The notes beneath the pieces were generated by a model. The model made no database searches. It had not been told where the DNA came from and worked only from the letters and a program-made list of their open reading frames with translations. Shown piece by piece: positions 43,696 to 53,980 of a stretch of 64,000 nucleotides of DNA. The stretch comes from CAVXXD01 sp963765625 (GTDB lineage Bacteria; Actinomycetota; Geothermincolia; Geothermincolales; Geothermincolaceae), in NCBI GenBank assembly GCA_963765625.1, contig CAVXXD010000012.1, forward strand, positions 310,001 through 374,000, in the 5' to 3' direction. Numbering within the stretch: the stretch's first letter is position 1; each line of letters begins with the position of its first letter. The translations under genes and the position numbers were made by a program.

Positions 43696-44571
43696 ATGCG
43701 TTTTCAGGACATGATCATGGCCTTACAGGTTTACTGGACGGAACGGGGATGCCTGCTCTGGCAGCCCCACGACCTCGAGGTTGGAGCGGGCACCTTCAAC
43801 CCCGCCACCTTTCTGCGCGCCCTGGGGCCGGAGCCGTGGCGGGTGGCTTTCGTGGAGCCGTCTCGCCGCCCCACCGACGGGCGCTACGGAGACAACCCCA
43901 ACCGTCTCCACCTCCACCATCAGTTCCAGGTCATCCTCAAGCCCTCGCCCGACGACATCCAGGACCTCTACCTCGACAGCCTCAAGGCTATCGGCATCGA
44001 CCCGCTGGAGCACGACATCCGTTTCGTCGAGGACGATTGGGAATCGCCTACCCTGGGCGCGTGGGGGCTGGGCTGGGAGGTGTGGGTCGACGGCATGGAA
44101 GTGACCCAGTTTACCTACTTCCAGCAGGTCGGCTCCCTCGATTGCCGCCCCGTGTCCGTGGAGCTCACGTACGGGCTGGAGCGCCTCTCCATGTACGTGC
44201 AGGGAGTCGAGAACGTCTTCGACCTGCGCTGGAACGACACGCTGAGCTACGGCGACGTGCAGAAGCGGGCCGAGTACGAGTGGAGCACCTACAACTTCGA
44301 GCAGGCCGACACTGCCCTGCTCTTCACCCTCTTCGATTCCTTCGAGCGGGAAGGGGCCGCGGCCCTGGAGGCCGGGCTGGTGCTTCCCGCCTACGACTTC
44401 GTACTCAAGTGTTCTCACGTCTTCAACCTGCTGGACGCCCGCGGGGTGATCAGCGTGACCGAGCGCACCGGCTACATCGCCAGGGTGCGCGAGCCGGCAC
44501 GCCGCGTGGCCCAGGCCTATGCCGACCAGCGCGAAGAACTGGGATACCCTCTCCTCAAGGGGGGTGCGTGA
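43696..44571 (+). CDS. glyQ: glycine--tRNA ligase alpha subunit
   Basis: A 291-residue protein, the usual length for GlyQ. It starts MRFQDMIMALQVYWTERGCL after a CGGAGGAGGG site, and contains LEVGAGTFNPATFLRALGPEPW, PNRLHLHHQFQVILKPSPD and WEVWVDGMEVTQFTYFQQ, all diagnostic of the class II core of the two-subunit enzyme. It activates glycine and charges tRNA-Gly together with the beta subunit, whose ATG overlaps its stop. A possible -10 (TAGAAT) lies about 30 bases upstream; no T-box leader was recognised. Confidence 0.96.
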   Translation: MRFQDMIMALQVYWTERGCLLWQPHDLEVGAGTFNPATFLRALGPEPWRVAFVEPSRRPTDGRYGDNPNRLHLHHQFQVILKPSPDDIQDLYLDSLKAIGIDPLEHDIRFVEDDWESPTLGAWGLGWEVWVDGMEVTQFTYFQQVGSLDCRPVSVELTYGLERLSMYVQGVENVFDLRWNDTLSYGDVQKRAEYEWSTYNFEQADTALLFTLFDSFEREGAAALEAGLVLPAYDFVLKCSHVFNLLDARGVISVTERTGYIARVREPARRVAQAYADQREELGYPLLKGGA

Positions 44572-46641
44572 TGACGCGCGACTTGCTGCTGGAGATCGGG
44601 ACGGAAGAGCTCCCCTGGGGGGCACAGGACAGCGGGCGCGAACAACTGGCGCGCAACGCCGCCGCCCTCATCGAGAACTACCGGCTGGCCTGTGCCGGCC
44701 TGGAGATATTATCTACACCACGTAGATTAACTTTGCTGGTGAAAGAACTGGAAGAACGCCAGGCCGACCGCGAGGAACTGCTCAAAGGCCCGGCCCGCTC
44801 CGCCGCCTTCGACGCCGACGGCAAGCCGACCAAAGCGGCGGAGGGCTTCGCCCGCTCCAAGGGCGCGCCTGTTTCCGACCTGGAAGTGCGGGAGACCGAG
44901 AAGGGCGAGTTCGTTTTTCTGCGCGTGAAAGAAGAAGGAAAGCCTGCCGCCGAAGTGCTCCCCGCTCTCCTGGATGAGCTGCTGCGGTCCTTCACCTTCC
45001 CCAAGTCCATGCGCTGGGGGGCGGGCGAGTTCCGCTTCGCCCGCCCGGTACGCTGGATCCTGGCCCTCTACGGAGAAGAAGTGGTCCCCTGCGGAGTGGA
45101 AGGGCTGAAGTCTTCCAACCTCACCCTCGGTCACCGCTTCCTTTCGCAAAACCCCCACACTGTCGCCGGCCCTTCGTCTTACCTGGCAACGCTGGAAGCC
45201 GCCTGCGTCATCGCTTCACAAGAGCGCCGGCGCGAACTGGTCCTCGAGGAGATGAAGCGGGTCTGCGCTGAGCGAGGCCTCAAGCCCATCCCCCCGGCCG
45301 AACTGGTGGACGAGGTGGTCGACCTGACGGAGTGGCCGCACGTCCTGGTGGGAACCTTCCCCGAGAAATACACCGACCTGCCGCGCGAGGTCCTGATAAC
45401 CGCCATGCAGGAGCACCAGCGCTATTTCCCCACCGAGGACGCCCAGGGGGATCTTTCCAACGCTTTCCTGGTGGTGCAGAACGCCGACCCGGCCAAGGAA
45501 GAGATTATCCGCCGCGGCAACGAGCGAGTCCTCAAGGCCCGCCTGGAGGACGCGGAGTTCTTCTTCCATGAGGATGGCAAGACCACCCTCGGGGAACGGG
45601 TCGAGGGCTTAAAGAAGGTTGTTTACCAGGCCCGGCTGGGTACTTACCACGACAAGGTGGAACGCCTGGACCTGCTGACCGGACGGCTGGCACAGATGCT
45701 CCACGCCGACGAAGCCACAACGGAGAGCGCGCGCCGGGCCGCCCGGCTGGCCAAGTCGGACCTTATAACCGCCATGGTCATCGAGTTCCCCAGCCTGCAG
45801 GGAGTAGTGGGGCGCATCTACGCAGGGCGCGACGGGGAATCGCCGGAGACGGCCCTGGCCATCGAAGAACAGTATGCCCCGCGGGGAGCGGGAGACGCCC
45901 TGCCGCAGAAGCCCGGCCGGAGCACTGCTGTCCCTGGCGGAAAAGCTAGACAACCTGGCGGGTTGCTTCTCGGCCGGCCTCATCCCCAGCGGCTCGGAGG
46001 ACCCCTACGCCTTGCGCCGCCAGGCCCAGGCGGTCTTCTCCATCCTGCAGGAGCGCGGCCTCCACCTCGACCTGGAGAGAGCTATGCAGCGCGCCCTGGA
46101 ACTCTACGATTTCCCCGGGCGGGAAGAGACCGGGGAGAAGCTCGGGGACTTCATGCGCCAGCGCCAGCGCCACCTCCTGCTCAACCAGGACCTTCCCTAC
46201 GACCTGGTGGGAGCGGTCATGGGCTCCAGCCTGCGCGACCCCCTGGATGCGCGGGAGCGCCTGCAGGCGTTGATGGCAGCCCGCGAGCAGGGCGGCCTGG
46301 CGCGGCTCTACACCGCCTTCGAGCGCTGCTACAACCTCTCCCTCAAAGGTCAGGGGCTGGCCCTGGACGAGGCCCTTCTTGCCGAAGAACCCGAACGCGA
46401 ACTCCATTCAAAGGCGATGTGGGCCCAGCAGCCGCTGCGAGACGCACTGGACACCAACGACTTCACTGGAGCCCTGGACGTCCTGGGCGAGCTGGCCCCC
46501 GCCGTCGACCATCTCTTCGAGACGACTTTTATCATGGTCGAGGATGAAGCGGTGCGCGCCAACCGTCTGGCCCTGCTGGCGGAAGTGGCGGCCCTCTTCG
46601 CGGAATTCGCCGACTTCTCGCAGGTGGTCCCGGAGGGCTGA
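44571..46641 (+). CDS. glyS: glycine--tRNA ligase beta subunit, one frameshift
   Basis: Coupled to glyQ by a TGATG junction. It opens MTRDLLLEIGTEELPWGAQD and shows the family landmarks FPKSMRWGAGEFRFARPVRW and EHQRYFPTEDAQGDLSNAF, then FPSLQGVVGRIYAG and EEQYAPRG. One extra G at 45915 breaks the frame inside PQKP-AGALLSLAEKLDNLAG, a motif conserved in GlyS; after it the frame continues to the anticodon-binding (DALR) region with VDHLFETTFIMVED and ends FSQVVPEG. Restored length is about 690 residues, normal for GlyS. As the only glycyl-tRNA synthetase seen and essential, it must be functional, which argues strongly that this break is a sequence error. Confidence 0.94.
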
Positions 46642-46657
46642 TGCCCCGGGGCAGCCC

Positions 46658-47572
46658 TTAAGCTTGCGCCTTTGACTGCCTGGCTATCACGAAGAGATTG
46701 TCCAGATTGACTCTTCCCATGGTCACCCAGTAAAAAGCCACCGCCAAGCCGTACCAGAGGTTCTTAAGCAGGATGGGGAGCCGTCTCCTCCCGCCTGAAA
46801 CGCTCTGAATCGGTTTGAGGTGGATGAAGGTGACGTCGTCAAAGCCGTTACGCGCGAGCACGGCTCGCAAGGTGGGCGCGGCGTACAGGTTTACATGGTC
46901 ACGAGCTTCCAGGTAGTGGACGTCGTTCCTGCCCCGCCTGATAAATCTCTTCATCCTCGCCTTGGGCAGCTGGATTATTGCGTTGGGCGTGTGGAGGAAC
47001 AGGAACCCCTCGTCCTTGAGAACATGCCCGATGAAAGATAACACCGGATCGGGGTCCGGTATGTGTTCTATTACATCCCACATAGTAACCAGATCGAAAC
47101 TGCCCTGGCTGAGCCCGGAATTCAGAACGTCCCCGTGTATCACGTTTTCCAGTCCCAGCTTATCCCTGGCGAAAGCGGCGGCAACCGGGGACGTTTCGTA
47201 TCCAAGGGTTTCCCAGGACGGGCATTGCTCCATCTTCTTCAGAAAATACCCCAGGCCACAGCCGATATCCAGCAATAGCCCACCCCTGCCGGCGATGAAC
47301 CTTCGCATGAAGTCGCCGCACATCTTCTCGTGCGCCTGGTTCCACCAGAAGGGATCGTCCCCAGCGACCGATTCATATCCGAAATAGCCATCGTAAGCCT
47401 GCTCGACTTCATAAGAAGAAAAGACATGCCCGCACCTCGAACATCGCAGTATATCGATATTGAGTTCTCGAAAGACTACGGTGGACTCCGCGCTCCCGCA
47501 GACGATGCATTCCTTTCCGCGCACGTCCGGCACTTCGCTACCCTCCAGCCATCTGTTCCCAGCCTGCTTCAT
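46658..47572 (-). CDS. zinc-ribbon class I SAM-dependent methyltransferase
   Basis: A protein of about 304 residues. A Cys4 ribbon at the N-terminus (CIVCGSAES...LRCSRCGHVF) precedes a methyltransferase fold with LLLDIGCGLGYFLKKM (SAM motif I, about residue 100), VIHGDVLN, SFDLVTMWDVIEHIPDP and a C-terminal helical, partly hydrophobic tail. This ribbon-plus-Methyltransf_23 form is common in O-antigen and capsule loci where it methylates sugars or their lipid-linked intermediates. Start at 47572 is likely but unproven; GTG options exist nearby. It converges on glyS, 16 bases apart. Confidence 0.8.
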   Translation of the reverse strand: MKQAGNRWLEGSEVPDVRGKECIVCGSAESTVVFRELNIDILRCSRCGHVFSSYEVEQAYDGYFGYESVAGDDPFWWNQAHEKMCGDFMRRFIAGRGGLLLDIGCGLGYFLKKMEQCPSWETLGYETSPVAAAFARDKLGLENVIHGDVLNSGLSQGSFDLVTMWDVIEHIPDPDPVLSFIGHVLKDEGFLFLHTPNAIIQLPKARMKRFIRRGRNDVHYLEARDHVNLYAAPTLRAVLARNGFDDVTFIHLKPIQSVSGGRRRLPILLKNLWYGLAVAFYWVTMGRVNLDNLFVIARQSKAQA

Positions 47573-47662
47573 ACAGTGTACCACCGGAAACTGAATCAAT
47601 AACGGGTATTGCCTGCACCGCGGCAATTACCCGGACCTATACAAAATCGGCAGAGAATCTAA

Positions 47663-47668
47663 TATAAT
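47663..47668 (+). promoter_or_regulatory. -10 element upstream of ppdK
   Basis: A TATAAT lies 78 bases before the ppdK start. The -35 region is weak (ATACAAA-like). It is the only good -10 match in the gap. Confidence 0.35.
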
Positions 47669-47746
47669 TCCCCTGTCTTTGATGTTGTCCTGTTTTTAGG
47701 TCGTTTTAGGTCAGCAATGATCGTTGTCCCGATAAGGAGGAAAGAG

Positions 47747-50404
<2,658 letters not shown>

Positions 50405-50433
50405 GTTACGCAGTATAACCTGTAATCAGAAAT

Positions 50434-50447
50434 CTACATATATGTAG
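50434..50447. repeat. 14-bp perfect palindrome
   Basis: CTACATATATGTAG lies between the ends of ppdK and the low-GC methyltransferase gene. With no T-run it is not a typical terminator; it marks the sharp fall in G+C. Confidence 0.35.
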
Positions 50448-50453
50448 TGATGG

Positions 50454-51374
50454 CTACTTTTTCTTGAACAGATATCTTAGGTTATCCTTTAAGGTGATAT
50501 GTTCAAAAGAATGAGAATAGTAGAGTTTATATTCTTCTGAATTCCCTATGGATTCAGCTTCTCTCAAGTGATGAGGCCTATGGTCTTTTTCAAAGACTCC
50601 TCCCATGCTATCAAATAGATATCCACCTTTCCTGAGGGCAGAAGAAAAATTCTGTAGTAATTTCAGGGGGTCTCTAACATGCTCGAAAAGTTCAGTCGCT
50701 ACAATTAAATCAAATTCATCAGAGGGAAGATCTGGATATGTTTCCGTGTCGGATACTCTTATGACGGTTGGTGCATAACCCCTTTGGTGAAAACGATCAA
50801 TAACGAAATCGAGACGAGAGTTATCTAAATCACAGATAGTGACCTGAGCTCCCATTGAGGAGAAGAGTAAGCCGATATCTGATACGCCGCAACCATAATC
50901 TAAAATATGAAAAGTATCCAATTCTCGATTTGAATCATGGACCAAGAAGTCGAGATAATCAGTAATCATAGAAAACCTCTCATATGCCAACATTAACCTG
51001 ATAGTATAATCGAGGGGGATGCTATCATAAGCTGCTTTAAGCCTTTCCGGCCCTACACCGCCTTCAAATGCATGGAAATAGTGCCTCTTAAATCGATCTG
51101 AGCTAGGAGGCCCATGTAAAATATGGTATTTGAGATGAAACAGATTATTAGTATGGAAGTACGCTTTTATCTCATTTAGCCTGTCTGCGAAAAGAGGTTT
51201 TCTCGGGTCAATCTGGAGCTCTTTAATTTGCTCATACCAATCGCCCTTGATTTTAGGGGGATCATAAAAAAGATACGATGTCTGTATTAATGGATGAAGC
51301 ATGTTGTAAAGGCGTGTAGATAATTGATAAAGTCTGTCGTTTTTCTTAATTATAGAAACCATTTTGTTATACAT
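50454..51374 (-). CDS. SAM-dependent methyltransferase, low G+C, probably acquired
   Basis: A 306-residue protein. SAM motif I is ILDYGCGVSDIGLLFSSMGA at about residue 155, followed by ICDLDNSRLDF and FDLIVATELFEHVRDP, the Methyltransf_11/23 pattern; the first 140 residues are helical and family-specific. Its base composition is plainly unlike the neighbours: long AT-rich stretches and A/T-ending codons against GC-rich genes on both sides. It also has its own -10 (TATAAT) just upstream. These point to recent transfer into the polysaccharide locus. A role in methylating a surface sugar or terminating a chain is inference from context. Start could be ATG 51374 or 51362. Confidence 0.78.
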   Translation of the reverse strand: MYNKMVSIIKKNDRLYQLSTRLYNMLHPLIQTSYLFYDPPKIKGDWYEQIKELQIDPRKPLFADRLNEIKAYFHTNNLFHLKYHILHGPPSSDRFKRHYFHAFEGGVGPERLKAAYDSIPLDYTIRLMLAYERFSMITDYLDFLVHDSNRELDTFHILDYGCGVSDIGLLFSSMGAQVTICDLDNSRLDFVIDRFHQRGYAPTVIRVSDTETYPDLPSDEFDLIVATELFEHVRDPLKLLQNFSSALRKGGYLFDSMGGVFEKDHRPHHLREAESIGNSEEYKLYYSHSFEHITLKDNLRYLFKKK

Positions 51375-51417
51375 ATTGGCGTAAACGATCCTTCCAACTC
51401 CCTAGCGGTATAAGGAC

Positions 51418-51423
51418 ATTATA
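51418..51423 (-). promoter_or_regulatory. -10 element of the low-G+C methyltransferase gene
   Basis: Read on the minus strand this is TATAAT, 44 bases before the start codon, in an AT-rich gap. The -35 region is poor. It suggests the gene is expressed separately from the operon upstream. Confidence 0.4.
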
Positions 51424-51473
51424 ACGAACATAAGAAAATCGGACTCCGTTTCCAGCCGGTCCCGTCCGGAGGC

Positions 51474-52844
51474 CTATTCCCGGCTCAGGCTGGAGCCGTG
51501 CCCGGCCAGGATGGCGTAGAGAGTCTTGACGATTATCTTCAGGTCCAGCAGGAAAGACTGGTTCTGGATATAGAGCAAGTCGAATTTGAGTTTGTTTTCG
51601 GTGGTGGTGGCGTAGCGGCCGCTGACCTGGGCCAGCCCCGTAAGCCCGGGTTTCACCGCGAAGCGCTCGTCATAACCGACTATATCTTCCGAGAAGATCC
51701 GGACGAACTCCGGCCTCTCCGGGCGGGGCCCTACGAAACTCATCTGGCCGGCAACGATGTTCATAAGCTGCGGAACTTCGTCAAGACGGGACCGGCGCAG
51801 GAAACGGCCGAATGCCGTGACTCTTTCGTCGTCGTGGCCGGAGAGCACCGGCCCGGTACGCTCCTCGGCGTTCGTGACCATGGTGCGGTACTTATACATC
51901 CGGAACTCCCGGCCTTCCCTGCCCACCCTGGCCTGACGGTAGAAGGCCGGGCCGCGGGAGGTGAGCTTGACGGCGGCGGCGATGGTCAGCCAGACGGGAA
52001 GAAGGACCAGCAGGAGAAGCAGGGCCGCAAAGGTCTCAAGGGTGGTCTTCAATATGCGCTGATAACCGGAGGCCGGGGGTTTGACCAGGCTTACCAGGGG
52101 GATGTCGCCGATGCCTATCTCGTCGATTCGCGCCACCATGATCTCGTACAGTTCCGGCACTACGTCCACCCTGATGTGGGCACTGCGGACCTTGATGAGG
52201 TCCTCGATCAGCTGCCTCTCCCTGATGGGTATGGTGATGATGACGTACTTGATACCGTGGGAGGCTACGATGTCCGGCACGTCGGTTACCGTACCCAGCA
52301 CCTCGATTCCCTCCAGGCTTCCCCCGGCTGTGTCGTGGTCGCGTTCAACCGCTCCCACGATGCGGTACCCGTAGCGCTGGTGGAGGGTCATCTCCTCAAC
52401 CAGCTGGCATGCCGTCTCGCCTGTGCCCACCAGCAGGACCGGGACGTCCCCGAAACTGGGAGGTGCCAGCTTGAGCTCCAGGCCGCGCCAAGCCGTCAGC
52501 AGGGCGATCTGCACAACCCAGGTTATCACGAAGATGAGGCGTGGAAAGGAAAACGACCTCAGCACGAAGGTCAGCACGATCACCACCGCAACTCCGACCG
52601 TGACGGCCTGCAGCACGTTGGCGAAGATGCTCCAGTATTGGGACATCTCGCGCGGGTCGTAGCAGCGGAAGGCATAGAGGAGGAAGAGCTGGATCAGGGT
52701 TATCCATATCGCCATGCGGAGATATGGGTCGAAGTTGTAGCTGGGGAGCCCGCCGTAGCGCATGAGGAATGAGAGGACGATGCCCCCGTTGATAAGCGCC
52801 GCGTCGACGATGACCGTCAGCGCCAGCCAGGCTCGTTTATTCAT
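51474..52844 (-). CDS. undecaprenyl-phosphate sugar phosphotransferase (initiating glycosylphosphotransferase)
   Basis: A 456-residue enzyme of the polyprenyl glycosylphosphotransferase family. Four to five N-terminal helices and a CoA-binding-like central domain (PVLLVGTGETACQLVEEM) lead to one more helix and the catalytic Bac_transf domain: YRQARVGREGREFRMYKYRTM, LRRSRLDEVPQLMNIVAGQMSFVGPRPERPEF and YDERFAVKPGLTGLAQVSGRY. It transfers a sugar phosphate to undecaprenyl phosphate to start a repeat unit. Its start ATG overlaps the preceding glycosyltransferase stop by four bases; they are one operon. Galactose or glucose phosphate is typical, but the sugar cannot be read. Confidence 0.93.
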   Translation of the reverse strand: MNKRAWLALTVIVDAALINGGIVLSFLMRYGGLPSYNFDPYLRMAIWITLIQLFLLYAFRCYDPREMSQYWSIFANVLQAVTVGVAVVIVLTFVLRSFSFPRLIFVITWVVQIALLTAWRGLELKLAPPSFGDVPVLLVGTGETACQLVEEMTLHQRYGYRIVGAVERDHDTAGGSLEGIEVLGTVTDVPDIVASHGIKYVIITIPIRERQLIEDLIKVRSAHIRVDVVPELYEIMVARIDEIGIGDIPLVSLVKPPASGYQRILKTTLETFAALLLLLVLLPVWLTIAAAVKLTSRGPAFYRQARVGREGREFRMYKYRTMVTNAEERTGPVLSGHDDERVTAFGRFLRRSRLDEVPQLMNIVAGQMSFVGPRPERPEFVRIFSEDIVGYDERFAVKPGLTGLAQVSGRYATTTENKLKFDLLYIQNQSFLLDLKIIVKTLYAILAGHGSSLSRE

Positions 52845-53977
52845 CCCCGGTCTCCCATGACCTCTTCGTATATTCCCGCGACACTGTCGATCATGTTGGA
52901 GATCCCGAACTCCCGCTCGACCCTCTCCCTGCCGCGCAGACCCAATTCTTCTCTCAGGGAAGGATTCTTGAAAAGACTGTCTATCTCCTCCGCCAGGGCG
53001 CGGGGGTCGGCCGGCGGAACCACCGCCCCGGTCACTCCGTCCAGGTTGGCGTAGGAAGTGCCGGTGCCGAGTTCCGTGCTGATGACCGGCTTGCCGCAGG
53101 CCAGGGCCTCCAGTATCACCAGTCCGAAGGCCTCGGTCCGGGCGACCGAGGGCAGCACCAGCATGTCGCAGGCGTGGAAGTAGGCGGGCATCTCCTCGTC
53201 GCTGGCCCAGTCGACGAAGTGGACACGGCCGCTTATGCCGGCGGAGGCGGCTTGCTGCTCCAGGCTGTCCCGCAGCGGGCCCCTCCCCAGGATGAGCAGG
53301 CCTGCGTCGATGCCTTCCATGGCTTCGACCAGGTGCTCAACCCCCTTGTAGTACACCAGCCGGCCCACGAAAAGGACCAGGCCCCGGTTCCCGGCGTACT
53401 TGTCCCGTATGGCCCCGGCTGCCCGGGAGACCCCCTCGTCCAGAGCGAACCTCCGGGTGTCCAGCCCGTAGTGGACTATTCGGCACTGTCCGGCCAGCGG
53501 CTGGAGAAGGGGGGAGCTGCGGATGAGGTTGGGGGAAGAAGCGATGACTACCCGGCAGCGCTTGAGAAAGGCCTCGAGCATCGGCCGGTAAGCATGCAGA
53601 AGAAGCCTCTGACGGAAGACGTCGCTGTGATACCATGCCACCAGCCTGGCTTCCCGCGGGAGCAGCAGCCCTCCCAATTCGCCCAGGGGGAAAGGGTTGT
53701 GGAACTGGAGGATGTCGGCTTCAGCCCGCCGCAGGCGGGAGAGGAAAGCCGGCGCGATAGGTTCGGAAAGAAGGCTGCCCAGGCTGCTCGTGCGGGTGAC
53801 CTCGACCCCACCCACTTCTTCGGTCACGGTCCGCGGACCCTCGTTGCATACCAGGGCTCGCGACTCGAAGGTGTCCCTGGAAGCCAGCCCTTCGGCCAGG
53901 CGCCTGACCACTTCCTCTATCCCGCCAATGTGTGGGGGATATAACTTGTTGACCTGAAGGACCCGGGTAGGAGGCAC
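52841..53977 (-). CDS. glycosyltransferase family 4 protein
   Basis: A 378-residue GT-B fold enzyme. The start is GTG at 53977, three bases after the stop of the polymerase gene. The acceptor half opens VLQVNKLYPPHIGGIEEVVR, typical of GT4. The donor half has LVLFVGRLVYYKGVEHLVEAM, MLVLPSVARTEAFGLVILEALACGKPVI, with the E-x7-E motif (EAFGLVILE) that binds the nucleotide sugar. It adds a sugar to a lipid-linked intermediate of the surface polysaccharide. Donor and acceptor unknown. Confidence 0.92.
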   Translation of the reverse strand: MPPTRVLQVNKLYPPHIGGIEEVVRRLAEGLASRDTFESRALVCNEGPRTVTEEVGGVEVTRTSSLGSLLSEPIAPAFLSRLRRAEADILQFHNPFPLGELGGLLLPREARLVAWYHSDVFRQRLLLHAYRPMLEAFLKRCRVVIASSPNLIRSSPLLQPLAGQCRIVHYGLDTRRFALDEGVSRAAGAIRDKYAGNRGLVLFVGRLVYYKGVEHLVEAMEGIDAGLLILGRGPLRDSLEQQAASAGISGRVHFVDWASDEEMPAYFHACDMLVLPSVARTEAFGLVILEALACGKPVISTELGTGTSYANLDGVTGAVVPPADPRALAEEIDSLFKNPSLREELGLRGRERVEREFGISNMIDSVAGIYEEVMGDRG

Positions 53978-53980
53978 CGG

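Noticed and set aside
43749..46547. 932-codon plus-strand frame spanning glyQ and glyS
   Set aside because: In its first part it is the wrong frame of glyQ; only the stretch from the glyS start to the break at 45915 is real, and that is annotated as glyS.
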